Below are positions 15,369 to 24,875 of a DNA stretch of 34,047 nucleotides, one piece after another. Each line of letters starts with the position of its first letter. Position 1 is the stretch's first letter. This DNA is from a virus. Position numbers and translations under genes: made by a program. Location of the stretch: positions 1 through 34,047 of the IMG/VR virus record IMGVR_UViG_3300017727_000064; one strand, given 5' to 3'. The notes beneath the pieces were generated by a model. It was not told where the DNA came from. It did no database searches and saw only the letters and a program-made list of their open reading frames with translations.

Positions 15369-15955
15369 ATGTTTTCTTTTATTAAGTTAATTTGATCTAA
15401 TGTTATTTCAGGATCTTTATAGTTATCAGCTATAACTTCCTTTTCAATTTCTTCTATATTGGTATTTTCAGTAGCATGAACAGTTACAAACTTACAACCT
15501 GTTTTAGAATAAATAATTCTTTGAGTACCAGGTTCTGTTATACCATAGTGTGGTGCTACCAAAGTTTCTATACCTTTATCTGTTAACACAAGCATTTCAC
15601 CCTCCATTAAAAAGAAAGGATGTTTTTTCTTGTGTATTTTAGTTAATAATATTTGACCAGCTGGGTTATATATTTCTCTTATATAACAACCATCTGCAAA
15701 CATGTGCTTAAGTGGATTAAGCTTTTTAACTTCTTCACCTGTGATAAAATCAGGATTACTATGTAGTTTTTCACTTAGCTCTTCCATTTTAGCTCTATAG
15801 TGTTTCTTACGTTGAAGTTCTTTACCTATCTCCCAAGCATCTTCAAAATCAAAAGCGTGCTTTAGACCTAGCTCTTTTGTTTTTTCTACAAACTGTTTTT
15901 TAGCTTCTTCTTTTGTTATTGGATTATTTTTGATTTGATTATTTATTTCTTTCAT
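15365..15955 (-). CDS. cupin-fold protein in the tail gene cluster
   Basis: A 196-residue protein with a helical N-terminal half (residues 1-80) and a beta-rich C-terminal half matching a single cupin barrel: IYNPAG at 96-100, His108 and His112 in KIHKKKHPFFLMEGE with Glu118 or Glu120, a Gly turn, then EPGTQRIIY at 141-149 and His160 in VTVHATENTN. These could be the metal ligands of cupin motifs 1 and 2. Such proteins recur near tail genes in phages, with unknown function; a structural role is as likely as catalysis. It begins 1 base after the 642-aa gene and overlaps the 236-aa gene by ATGA, so it is made together with tail and ejection proteins. Confidence 0.75.
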   Translation of the reverse strand: MKEINNQIKNNPITKEEAKKQFVEKTKELGLKHAFDFEDAWEIGKELQRKKHYRAKMEELSEKLHSNPDFITGEEVKKLNPLKHMFADGCYIREIYNPAGQILLTKIHKKKHPFFLMEGEMLVLTDKGIETLVAPHYGITEPGTQRIIYSKTGCKFVTVHATENTNIEEIEKEVIADNYKDPEITLDQINLIKENI

Positions 15956-15956
15956 A

Positions 15957-17885
15957 TTAAAGTGATGATACGCTATAGTTTAAACCTATAGAGTAAAGTT
16001 CTTTCATACCGCCTGGATCTGTAGTTACGTCTGTGCTAAATGTTACGTCCATGTAAAATCCTTTTAAGCCAGTCATCTTATCACCAAATATAACTTCTCC
16101 AGCGGCTGGTGTACTCTTGTTAACTATATTAGCAACATATCTATTTTCTTTTCTATTAAAACCAGCGTGACCCATAGGTTGATTTTGAGGATTAGCATTT
16201 AATCCTGTATTGCCTGCAGAATCATATGATCCTTCTAAGTAGCTATATATAAGATCACCTGAATCTACACTTTTTACCCAATCACCAGTCCAAGTACCAT
16301 TTAAAGTTCTTTTATCATCAAACCCTGTTCTATCAGAAGTTAATATGCTAGCTTGCCAACCACTATCTCCTTCATAATCTACAGTTAAAAAGTTTTTCTG
16401 AAGTGAAGGTATTGAATTAGCTATTACACTTACCTCAGCTCTATTATTTACACCATAAAATTGACTATGAGGCACTGCTGTTGAGTAGTGTGAATACATG
16501 CCTGGTTTTATTAAAGTTGTATTGTCATTCCACCAATCTGAATTTACAGTATAAAATGTGCTTTTTAAACTACCAATTTGACTGGGTTTGTAAGTATAAA
16601 AACTAGGCCAACCAGATACTTGCTCGTCAAAACCTAATGTAGCATATTTTACAGATCTTTTAGGTATAGTTTGACTGGCTAATGTAGTTGACTGAGTGTA
16701 AGTAAAAGACTCGTTAGGTTGTATAGAAACTACATATTGCTTATTGTATGCATCCCAACCACCATAAACTCTACTTCTATTAAAAGTTACAAGCTTGATA
16801 CTTGTTATATTGTTCTGCTCGCCAGGTGTTATTGTTCTATTTAAAACTATAAAGTTATTACCTGATAAATACTGTATCCCTTGAAAGAAAATGTTTAAAT
16901 CTACATAATCACCAGTATTATTATATTGTACTAGTATTTTACTACCCATTACACCATATTGAAAAGAATAACCAGCGTTACCTGTATTAGGAATTGTACT
17001 ATTGAATCCTAATAAATTTTGACTATAATTAGCAGGGTTAGTAGTACCTATACCAGGTATAGTGGTTTGTGTAAACTCAAACTCGTCTGTTAGTTCTGCA
17101 AATGAGTCTCTAAAATAATCACGCATACCATATTCTGATATTTCAGTTATGCCGTCATGTGATAATCTTAGCACCGCATTTCTATTTCTATCTACAAAAT
17201 ATTTTCTAAAAGCATATATAGCAAAAGATTCTGGATTTTTACTTATGCCGTACTCACCTGTATAAGGAACTATTTCACCTATAACTTGATTTGTTGTAGT
17301 AACATTACCTCCACCCTCAGCATTGTATATAGCAGACTTATCTATTAAAGCTCTACTACATTTATTTTCTTGTAGTACTATTAAGTTGTTTTCCTCAGCA
17401 TATATCTTTTGTATAGATCCATATTGAGGATTAGCAGCTTTAGTTATATTAGTTCCAACAGCATATTCGTTAGTTCTATTAATACCAGTTCTAGAATTAT
17501 ATATACCTGAATATATTAAAGCATTAAATCTATGCTGCTGTAATGGTTCTTCTTCATCTAAGTAAGCTCTAACACCGTATGACATAGAAGCGTCGTTAAA
17601 ACCGCCTCTAAGATACATCTCTTCTATATAGAAGTTCTCTTTTACTCTAGATGCGTTAATATTAGAACCATTAAAAGGAGGTATTAAAGCAGCTGTATAT
17701 GTAGTGCTCATTGGATTAGCGTAAACATTATTCATTGGCCAAGTACCATAACGAGCAGCAACACCGGTACTGCCAGGCACAGTAGCATTTCCAGTCTGCA
17801 TCGAACCTTGTGGAGTTAAAATTCTTTTATTCCACATGCAATTGTAGTAGTCTACTTCTATTATAGGTAAATTTACTGCACTCAT
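15957..17885 (-). CDS. crAss-like tail/muzzle-associated protein (642 aa)
   Basis: A beta-rich protein with low charge and many Asn, Tyr, Thr and Ser. A characteristic segment runs CSRALIDKSAIYNAEGG, EIVPYTGEYGISKNPESFA, RKYFVDRNRNAVLRLS, HDGITEISEYGMRDYF. Similar segments (GEYGISxNPESFA, YFxDRxRxAVLRLSxDG) occur in tail-associated proteins of crAss-like phages, as I know them. The N terminus has an unusual SAVNLPIIEVDYYNCMWNKR start and no signal peptide. It follows the 1637-aa protein, with which it probably forms the tail muzzle or stabilisation complex; the two together may equal one larger protein of other phages. The start codon abuts an 18-base repeat that recurs at 24858. No enzymatic motif was seen. 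Confidence 0.7.
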   Translation of the reverse strand: MSAVNLPIIEVDYYNCMWNKRILTPQGSMQTGNATVPGSTGVAARYGTWPMNNVYANPMSTTYTAALIPPFNGSNINASRVKENFYIEEMYLRGGFNDASMSYGVRAYLDEEEPLQQHRFNALIYSGIYNSRTGINRTNEYAVGTNITKAANPQYGSIQKIYAEENNLIVLQENKCSRALIDKSAIYNAEGGGNVTTTNQVIGEIVPYTGEYGISKNPESFAIYAFRKYFVDRNRNAVLRLSHDGITEISEYGMRDYFRDSFAELTDEFEFTQTTIPGIGTTNPANYSQNLLGFNSTIPNTGNAGYSFQYGVMGSKILVQYNNTGDYVDLNIFFQGIQYLSGNNFIVLNRTITPGEQNNITSIKLVTFNRSRVYGGWDAYNKQYVVSIQPNESFTYTQSTTLASQTIPKRSVKYATLGFDEQVSGWPSFYTYKPSQIGSLKSTFYTVNSDWWNDNTTLIKPGMYSHYSTAVPHSQFYGVNNRAEVSVIANSIPSLQKNFLTVDYEGDSGWQASILTSDRTGFDDKRTLNGTWTGDWVKSVDSGDLIYSYLEGSYDSAGNTGLNANPQNQPMGHAGFNRKENRYVANIVNKSTPAAGEVIFGDKMTGLKGFYMDVTFSTDVTTDPGGMKELYSIGLNYSVSSL

Positions 17886-17901
17886 ATTATAATCACTTGT
17901 T
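17884..17901 (-). repeat. 18-nt direct repeat, copy 1
   Basis: On the - strand AACAAGTGATTATAATAT, ending in the first two bases of the 642-aa start codon. An exact copy lies at 24858-24875. Both copies follow a late-gene stop in an A-rich context. TATAAT resembles a -10 box, but here it is too near the ATG to make a normal leader. Confidence 0.6.
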
Positions 17902-17913
17902 TTTTAATGTGTT

Positions 17914-20900
17914 TTACGTTGGTAAAAATCTTATTGTAAAAGCTGATATAACTTTTGTAATACCAAAGCCGTTGTTATCTGTAGCATCAATCCTAACGTC
18001 TATATTGCTATCTACTATTATACTTCTTCCAGTAACCCCTAGTAATACTTCGCCTGGTAAAAGACCTTGGTTATCTAAATAAAGACCTGATTGATCAACA
18101 GTGTTGGCTTCTACATAATCTGCTGCTCCATCAAACTTTATTAATAATCTATACTTAAGCTCACTAGCATTAGCATCTTGAAAAGTATTATTTACATTAC
18201 CACCATTAGTAGCTGCGCTTAAAGTTGTGCTGTCTCCGTTGGTGTTTGTCCATGTTTTCACAACAGTACCATTAGACTCGTATGCAGTAGGATCTACTTC
18301 ATTAGTATTATTTTTCAAATAATAAACACTGCCACTTACACTAGCTCCATTTATTTGTGGTGCTACGTTATCTATGAACAATTTAAAAGGTATAGAATAT
18401 GTATTGTACACGTCTTTATTAATTCCCTTAGTAGAGTTTAACACTTTATATTCTAAATTTACATTAAACAATATATTATTAACATTATCGTACTGGCTAT
18501 TATAACCTGGAAAAGTTTCTGATAATTTTATTAAAAACCTATTATCAGTGTCTGTGCTTGAATTCTTTACGAAAGATATACCTCCTCCAGCAACTGTAGT
18601 TCCATCAGAATATACAGGCTCTGATATACTTATATTTTTAATATTAATTAACGAACTATTAGTATCATAGTATTTTAATAAATTACCGTTTTGATCTCTT
18701 AATTGTACGGTAGCAACTGTAGGGTCAGAAGTATAATCAATGCTTTCAGCTACTATAACTCTTTGTATAGCTGTAGTATCACCGTATACATTAGCGTAAG
18801 TAGGAACACTAATTGTTTCTCTTATAAATTGATTTAGCTCTCTTATTGATCCAGCGGTACTAGTTTCATAGTATATTTCTAAGTTAGAAATAGTAGGTGA
18901 AGTTTCATAAATAGCTGGTACAGCAGTTTTTTCAGAAGTTGGTTTAGCAGTTTCTGAATCTTCTCCTAGTTTAAAGTTGTTATCTATTATCGCTGTTGGC
19001 GGATCTGTATCTGCGGCATATAAACCATTGTAACTACCTCTCTTAAACAAGTTTTCAAAATTACCTATAGTCTGTACTTTTGAAAAACGTGTGCCAGGAA
19101 ATATAGGCATTGTATGATCGTTAGTAGTATAAAAAGGACTATTGGCCGTAGCTGTCCAATCAGTTTGTCTAGCAGTTCTAGGTATTAACATACTATCACT
19201 AGTAGAATAGTTTACTTGAACTGGTGAGGCTTCATTTAAAGCAGGTGGAACTTTATTAGCATTGTCAGTTAACAACGTAGAAGTATTTAAAACTCCATCA
19301 CTTGATTGAGTACTAAAGTTTGTTTGTCTATTTTCTATATTGCCAGATGTTAATATAAAATCTATTTGAGGATAACCACTAGATCCAGTGCTTGCAACAT
19401 TAGCTGGTATAAATAACTTATCTCCATTTTTATAATTAACACCATTAGATGTTAATGTAATCTTTAGTTCTTTTGTTCCTGAAACGGTTGTAACTTGTGC
19501 TGTTACTATAGCGCCACTACCGTTACCACCATCTGTAGCGTTATTTTGTACAGCAATACCTGTTATAGAAGTACCAGCAGTCATATCAGCTTGCACCGGT
19601 TGAAAATAACCAAAGCTTAAAGTTTTTAGAGGAGCAGGTTGAGCAGTAAAATCTGCAACAGCCGGTGCTGTTATTTCAAACTCTTTGTAATTTAATATAT
19701 TGTTTATATAATAAGTATTAGTACCTGCTTGAACTTTCATACCTTCTAATAAAGGAAAAGTTAAATATTCTATATCACCTATAGGATCTACTGTAACTTT
19801 GTTACTGTCTTTTTCAAACGTGCAGTTTAATTTAAAAGGTTTAATGACAGGTGTGCCATCTAATAAGCTAGGCATGTACACATTATAATAATCTTGCTGT
19901 AGTTGTTTTACAACAACTTTATACGAGTTCCAACCTAGTGGATTACTGAAAAAGCTAAAAGTTATTTTTATTCCTCTATTTTGAGTTCTATAACCAGGCA
20001 GCTCAGTTGATAAAGGACCTTTTCCTTTTATGTCCATTAAGCTTATTAAGTTTCCTTGAGATGGAGCACCATTTAAAACTCTATATATATAATAAGTAAA
20101 AGATTTACCTGGAAACTCAGGAGAGTCGTCTGCAAAAGTGTATTGAACTTTCATACCAGGTTGTAGGTTATCGTTTAATCCGCCTGTAGGGACTATACAA
20201 TAGTATTGGCTATTAGCACTTATATTAGCAGATACTGTAGTTACAAAAGGATCATCATATAAGCCTGGATAACCTTGCACTAACGGTAATGAAGTAGGTA
20301 TAGTTTGTGTAAATAAAAGTTTTAATGAATCACCAGGCCAATCTATTATACCAGTTCTAGTTTCAGGTACGCTAGCGGCTTGCGCTGGTAATAAAACAGA
20401 ATCTTTATATGGGTGAAAAACAGTAGATCCACCGTATGTAGCGGGTTGAGTCTTATAAGGGGCGCCTGCTCCTGAAGAAACTGAAGCGCCATTTATTTGA
20501 AAACTATCTTCTTCTATATTAGATATTATTACATCTGAAGACCTTCCGTATCTATCTTGCAATATCAAACCAACTTGATAAGTTCTATTTTGTTTTAAAC
20601 TGTGGTTAGGATATGCTACGTAGCTATTCTTATTAAAAGCTTTAGGTTTTAAACTAGAATCGTCTTTAGCATTGAAAAGTGTAACTGGAGCTTCGCTTGG
20701 CTTTAGCTTTGAACCAGCTCCAACATAATAATTTAAAGTTCCAGGAGAACTATGTCTATCATAGAAATTGCCTAATATTAATCTATTACCAGAAGAAGAT
20801 AAAGTCTTAGCTCTAACTGGCGCATTATCATAAACCCTAGTAGTTTCTTGTGACCTTAAAGTTTTTATAGGTTCTTTTGACTCGTATGTGTAAGTCAAGA

Positions 20901-22827
20901 AGTTAGTGCTATTATCCGCTATTGAAGCCTCACTAACTTTAATCTTTTCTACTATGTTTATATTGCTAGACATAGACTCTTTATAGAGTATTTCTACTTC
21001 AGATACTTTTAGATTATCTACTAACGTATTAATAGGATACTCACAAGGTATTCTTAAGCTAACTTGAGTAACGTCATTTTCCATTATCTCATTGTTGATC
21101 GTAGTTTGACCAGCTTTAGCTACTTGATCTATGTAGTTGTTTGGACCTTCTTTTGATTTTTCACTATCTACTTCTTTTGTGAAATATCCACCTTGTTTAG
21201 GTATAAAAACTTCTTGAGTAAATGGAGATATTAAAGAATGCTGTCCATCATCATATCTAAACCTATACGCAAATCTTACAAATTTGTCTTCTAAAAAAGC
21301 GCTATCACCTATAAATTCAGCATTATAATACTTGTTAGGCCAATGTATAGTAAGAACATCGTCTGGCTGTACAACGTCAGAAGCATTAGTAATAGGACTT
21401 ATAGTTCCGTTTTCAAGCGATGTTAACTCGGCTATTAAAAAATATCTACCAGTAGTATTTGGTTGAGGATTACCAGCCATATGTATTATATAATACTTAT
21501 TTGGATCTAACCTTGGATGTGTAACTCTACAGTAAAGATTAGCAGCATCTCCAGTATTTTTAGTTAGTTTTCCTGGTATCATACGTGCTGGGAAATTTGA
21601 ACCAGTGTTTGTGGTTGTAGGGTTGTAAAGATAATTATAAGGAGATCTACTACCATATTCAAATATAGATCTTGCATATCCATAATTATTTGCTGTAGTA
21701 TCTGTATAGTAAACATTACCTGATGTAGTAGCAGCAGCGTGTACAGTAAGTTTAGTTTGGCCCTCTTTCAACCATGGAGAAGATACGTTTTTAGATGTAG
21801 GACAATTGAAACCTACAACAACGCTAGGTGCTATATATGAACTTGTAGTGATAGTAGTAAAAGCACTTAAGTCTCTGTCTGGAAATATCATGAAGCAGCC
21901 TGAAAAATCTCCTGGAAAAGTATAGCTTCCGGTTGTTGGAGTTTCATAAACATATGCTACTTTAAAACTAATAACATCACCAGGATACGAGCCACTTGTT
22001 GCTATCATCCAGGCATCTAAACCAATGTTGTTTCTTAAAATATCTTTTTGAGACTCAGTCAACGAGCTAGCTTGTATTAATATTGGACTATACAGAGCGT
22101 TAAATTGTACATCACCTAAAGTTCTAGCTTGAGTTGCACTTATAATAGTTGTTTTTATACTGAAAGTTTCACTAAGCTCCATTGGCTTATAAGGATAATA
22201 TTTTACTACAGAAACATGATCTTCGTGTGTATAATATGTATTATTGTTTTCAGCTGTAACTACATTTATTACTCTAGGTTGATTTCTATCATCAGTCCAA
22301 AATAATAAATCTTCTATCATTACCGTGTCTAGTATAGGGCTATTAATTGAGAAATTTAAAAACCTACCTCTTACTATTATTATAGTATTTTTAGTAACAG
22401 TATCAACCATTATTATTCTACTTTGGTCGTATCTGTTTGGAGGAAAATCAGAAGTTATAGGTTGAAAGTTTGATATTTGATCATCAGAACTATCTTGCCA
22501 ATTAGTAACAAATAAATAAACTTTATTTGTTTTTTCATTTATGTGCCAGCCGATACATCTTGAAGTATAATTATCGTAACTAGCTATATTACTTCTATTA
22601 AGTGGAGGTACTGATGGTTTATTATTTTCTACAGGTATTAAATTAATACCTATACTACTTAATACTTCGTTGCCTAATATATTTTCTAAAGCACCAACAT
22701 CATCTGATTCAGATCTTGATACGGCAATATTTTTACCGTCTCTGTACTCGTCAGCGCCCAATAGTCTAGCGTCTAAGTCTTTATTCATCTTAGACTTAGT
22801 AAATGTGTGTTGAAACTTTTTTTGCAT
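17914..22827 (-). CDS. crAss-like tail stabilisation/muzzle protein (1637 aa)
   Basis: The N terminus reads SKMNKDLDARLLGADEYRD, then NIAVSRSESDDVGALENILG, a start typical of the very large stabilisation or muzzle proteins of crAss-like and related Bacteroidota phages. The rest is mostly beta with many Tyr, Asn, Ser, Thr and Pro, and no catalytic motif. A Gly-Ser-Gly-Ala beta module at about residues 1095-1145 (NGSGAIVTAQVT, SNGVNYKNGDKLFIP) resembles one in the 204-aa head protein. Near the C terminus are Ig-like features (FIDNVAPQINGASVSG). It lies 4 bases after the 408-aa connector gene and 28 bases before the 642-aa gene. It probably forms the tail knob that plugs or extends the portal-ring column; host-binding parts are possible in the C-terminal region. 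Confidence 0.75.
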   Translation of the reverse strand: MQKKFQHTFTKSKMNKDLDARLLGADEYRDGKNIAVSRSESDDVGALENILGNEVLSSIGINLIPVENNKPSVPPLNRSNIASYDNYTSRCIGWHINEKTNKVYLFVTNWQDSSDDQISNFQPITSDFPPNRYDQSRIIMVDTVTKNTIIIVRGRFLNFSINSPILDTVMIEDLLFWTDDRNQPRVINVVTAENNNTYYTHEDHVSVVKYYPYKPMELSETFSIKTTIISATQARTLGDVQFNALYSPILIQASSLTESQKDILRNNIGLDAWMIATSGSYPGDVISFKVAYVYETPTTGSYTFPGDFSGCFMIFPDRDLSAFTTITTSSYIAPSVVVGFNCPTSKNVSSPWLKEGQTKLTVHAAATTSGNVYYTDTTANNYGYARSIFEYGSRSPYNYLYNPTTTNTGSNFPARMIPGKLTKNTGDAANLYCRVTHPRLDPNKYYIIHMAGNPQPNTTGRYFLIAELTSLENGTISPITNASDVVQPDDVLTIHWPNKYYNAEFIGDSAFLEDKFVRFAYRFRYDDGQHSLISPFTQEVFIPKQGGYFTKEVDSEKSKEGPNNYIDQVAKAGQTTINNEIMENDVTQVSLRIPCEYPINTLVDNLKVSEVEILYKESMSSNINIVEKIKVSEASIADNSTNFLTYTYESKEPIKTLRSQETTRVYDNAPVRAKTLSSSGNRLILGNFYDRHSSPGTLNYYVGAGSKLKPSEAPVTLFNAKDDSSLKPKAFNKNSYVAYPNHSLKQNRTYQVGLILQDRYGRSSDVIISNIEEDSFQINGASVSSGAGAPYKTQPATYGGSTVFHPYKDSVLLPAQAASVPETRTGIIDWPGDSLKLLFTQTIPTSLPLVQGYPGLYDDPFVTTVSANISANSQYYCIVPTGGLNDNLQPGMKVQYTFADDSPEFPGKSFTYYIYRVLNGAPSQGNLISLMDIKGKGPLSTELPGYRTQNRGIKITFSFFSNPLGWNSYKVVVKQLQQDYYNVYMPSLLDGTPVIKPFKLNCTFEKDSNKVTVDPIGDIEYLTFPLLEGMKVQAGTNTYYINNILNYKEFEITAPAVADFTAQPAPLKTLSFGYFQPVQADMTAGTSITGIAVQNNATDGGNGSGAIVTAQVTTVSGTKELKITLTSNGVNYKNGDKLFIPANVASTGSSGYPQIDFILTSGNIENRQTNFSTQSSDGVLNTSTLLTDNANKVPPALNEASPVQVNYSTSDSMLIPRTARQTDWTATANSPFYTTNDHTMPIFPGTRFSKVQTIGNFENLFKRGSYNGLYAADTDPPTAIIDNNFKLGEDSETAKPTSEKTAVPAIYETSPTISNLEIYYETSTAGSIRELNQFIRETISVPTYANVYGDTTAIQRVIVAESIDYTSDPTVATVQLRDQNGNLLKYYDTNSSLINIKNISISEPVYSDGTTVAGGGISFVKNSSTDTDNRFLIKLSETFPGYNSQYDNVNNILFNVNLEYKVLNSTKGINKDVYNTYSIPFKLFIDNVAPQINGASVSGSVYYLKNNTNEVDPTAYESNGTVVKTWTNTNGDSTTLSAATNGGNVNNTFQDANASELKYRLLIKFDGAADYVEANTVDQSGLYLDNQGLLPGEVLLGVTGRSIIVDSNIDVRIDATDNNGFGITKVISAFTIRFLPT

Positions 22828-22831
22828 TTAA

Positions 22832-24058
22832 TTAGTGTTTAAGCCACTTTGATTGTCCTCTAAAAGTCTGAACTATCTCGTCAAGCTTTAAGTTTTGTAT
22901 TCTTAACTTTGCGTTTCTTGTTTTAACATAAGAGTCTCTCTTAAAAAATCCTTTAGTAGCACCATCAATATCTCTTCTAGTCATACATACTCTGTTTAAT
23001 ATCTGAGCATATAGAGCTTCTTCTACCATCTTAGGCACTATAGAGTTAAGCGTATAGGAAAGACCGTCAGAGATATAACTTAATTGTATTACTTTATTTA
23101 CTAAATTGCTACTAAAACTAAACTTACCTGTTCTTTCGTTTATACTAAACCAACCATTTGTTTGTGATACCTCAGCATCTAAGCCATATCTCTGTCCGTA
23201 TGCTTGTTTCCACCATACATAATCAAAAACACCTGCAGCACTGTAAGCATCGTAATTTCCAACTATATCATCTTGATTAGCTTTTTTCCACTTATCTTCT
23301 ATTAAAGATTGAGAAGCTTCTAAGTTGGTATCGTAGCTACTTTGTGATGGTATACCTGTAGCTCCGTCAGTTATAGGAAGTTCGTAAGGATTACCACTAA
23401 GGCCATTTAATGGATATATAGTATGAAGAACACCTGAAGTATCTGCCCAAGCTACTCTAGTATAGTTAACATAATCTTTAGGTATTGGTACACTTAATCC
23501 CGTAGGAACAGTTAGCTCTTGAGATTTATAAGCTTTTAAAGTGTCATAAGATAATTCTTGCATTGCTCTTCTTGCGTGAAATAAAACTTGTTTTCTTTGC
23601 AAGCTTTTTACCATTTGATCATCACCAACATATATGTTTAAAAAATTATCTATTACTTCGTTTAAGGTTAAATAACTATAACTACCCCAGTTATCTCCTC
23701 TAGCTATGTCAGTTAATTGTAAAAATATAAACTGACCATTAGGCACAGCTGACGCTTGAATATTCTTTAATTCAATTGTGTTGTTTGTAGTATTTGTAAC
23801 TATTATATTTTCAACAGGTATTTGATTAGTTGTACTAGGCATGGTAGTCGATGTAGCTAGCAAGTGCAAAGTAAAATTACCCGTGTCTCTAACTTGAGTA
23901 CCAAAGACATCATAATTACTAATTAATACAGTATTTAAATCTGGAAAACTCCAAACCATTTTATTTGCACCAGAAGTATTTTGTATAGGTCCATATTGCC
24001 CTGCATAATATTGTGCGTCGTTTTCTGTTATTGGAATTGTAGCGGATGTCTTAGTCAT
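22832..24058 (-). CDS. head-tail connector / ring protein, crAss-like (408 aa)
   Basis: The N-terminal 130 residues are beta-rich. The conserved-looking core follows: YLTLNEVIDNFLNIYVGDD, VLFHARRAMQELSYDTLKAY, KSQELTVPTGLSVPIPKDYV. The C terminus has a helical part (VPKMVEEALYAQILNRVCMT) and a basic end (KRDSYVKTRNAKLRIQNLKL). The segments LFHARRAxQELSYDTL and LTVPxxLSVPIPxDYVNY are, in my knowledge, typical of ring or tail-tubular proteins beneath the portal of crAss-like phages. It is placed between a 252-aa second connector-like protein and the 1637-aa muzzle protein, which fits the stacking order portal, rings, muzzle. Gaps to both neighbours are 3-4 bases. Confidence 0.75.
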   Translation of the reverse strand: MTKTSATIPITENDAQYYAGQYGPIQNTSGANKMVWSFPDLNTVLISNYDVFGTQVRDTGNFTLHLLATSTTMPSTTNQIPVENIIVTNTTNNTIELKNIQASAVPNGQFIFLQLTDIARGDNWGSYSYLTLNEVIDNFLNIYVGDDQMVKSLQRKQVLFHARRAMQELSYDTLKAYKSQELTVPTGLSVPIPKDYVNYTRVAWADTSGVLHTIYPLNGLSGNPYELPITDGATGIPSQSSYDTNLEASQSLIEDKWKKANQDDIVGNYDAYSAAGVFDYVWWKQAYGQRYGLDAEVSQTNGWFSINERTGKFSFSSNLVNKVIQLSYISDGLSYTLNSIVPKMVEEALYAQILNRVCMTRRDIDGATKGFFKRDSYVKTRNAKLRIQNLKLDEIVQTFRGQSKWLKH

Positions 24059-24061
24059 GTG

Positions 24062-24820
24062 TTAGCTTTTTTCATTTACATCTTGCTGGTTAGAAAGACC
24101 AGCGGCTGTTTGTACTATTTCTGGATCTCTTATTATAACACCAGCATACATTAATATTTTTGTAATAAGCTCTGTTTGATCTACGTCTGATATTTCAAAA
24201 TTCTTACTAGTTCCATTAGATACTGGGTCAAATATATATTGACCTACACTTCCGACAGTGTAATTCCAAACAGGATCAATTGGCTTCTTAACATACTCTA
24301 GTGTATAAACTTTAGCAGGTGAGCCGTTGGCTCCAGCTGCGGCCGACGCTATACCAGGTAGTATTTTTATATTTGTTCCCTCTATATAGCATATAGGATA
24401 ATCTTCAGTGGGAGTTGTTAATGGAGAACGTCTATACGAAAGAAAATCGTGACGTGTGACTTTTTCTACTTCAACCGGTAAGTTTGAACCATTAGTGTAT
24501 TCTAGCATGCCAAATCTATGAACAGCAGGATTTTGTGCTGAAAAATCATATTGACCAAAACTACCAGATAATGCAACAGTAACCGCGGCTGATGTTTCAA
24601 ATGTAGCTATTTTTTCTCTAAGAAGTTTAACACGATCAGCATATTCTGTAGTTTCTTGTGGTACTCTTAACATTTGATTTAAATCTTCAAAGTAACTTTC
24701 AAATATTTCTAATTGTACTTGTCTGCCTAAATTGTTAAATTCAAAAGGCGTTAAGTAACCTCTTTGCTCTTTATTAAGAATACTTAATACAGTTGTATAT
24801 ACCGTGTTTACGTCTATCAT
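24062..24820 (-). CDS. head completion / ring protein, crAss-like (252 aa)
   Basis: It begins with a helical segment NTVYTTVLSILNKEQRGYLT followed by PFEFNNLGRQVQLEIFESYF, a pattern well known among neck proteins of Bacteroidota and marine phages. A beta-rich middle (GQYDFSAQNPAVHRFGML, VTRHDFLSYRRSPL) is followed by a helical end (DQTELITKILMYAGVIIRDP) and a Gln/Asn tail. No enzyme motif is present. It lies 3 bases before the 408-aa connector. A strong intrinsic terminator (24832-24857) lies just upstream of its start, so it is probably read by partial read-through or from a nearby promoter. Confidence 0.75.
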   Translation of the reverse strand: MIDVNTVYTTVLSILNKEQRGYLTPFEFNNLGRQVQLEIFESYFEDLNQMLRVPQETTEYADRVKLLREKIATFETSAAVTVALSGSFGQYDFSAQNPAVHRFGMLEYTNGSNLPVEVEKVTRHDFLSYRRSPLTTPTEDYPICYIEGTNIKILPGIASAAAGANGSPAKVYTLEYVKKPIDPVWNYTVGSVGQYIFDPVSNGTSKNFEISDVDQTELITKILMYAGVIIRDPEIVQTAAGLSNQQDVNEKS

Positions 24821-24831
24821 AGTGTATGTTT

Positions 24832-24857
24832 AAAAAAAGGGTGGCGTATACCACCCT
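24832..24857 (-). terminator. intrinsic terminator between the 266-aa and 252-aa genes
   Basis: On the - strand a 7-bp stem AGGGTGG/CCACCCT (24838-24857) with loop TATACG is followed directly by a run of seven T (24832-24838, overlapping the last stem base). It sits in the 53-base gap, 12 bases before the next ATG, and likely lowers expression of the connector and tail genes. Confidence 0.85.
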
Positions 24858-24875
24858 ATATTATAATCACTTGTT
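24858..24875 (-). repeat. 18-nt direct repeat, copy 2
   Basis: Identical to 17884-17901. It begins within the stop codon of the 266-aa gene and ends where the terminator stem begins. Its TATAAT lies about 40 bases before the 252-aa start. Confidence 0.6.

Noticed and set aside
17884-17901. TATAAT box as an ordinary promoter for the 642-aa gene
   Set aside because: It ends within the start codon, so transcription would begin inside the gene; kept only as a repeat.
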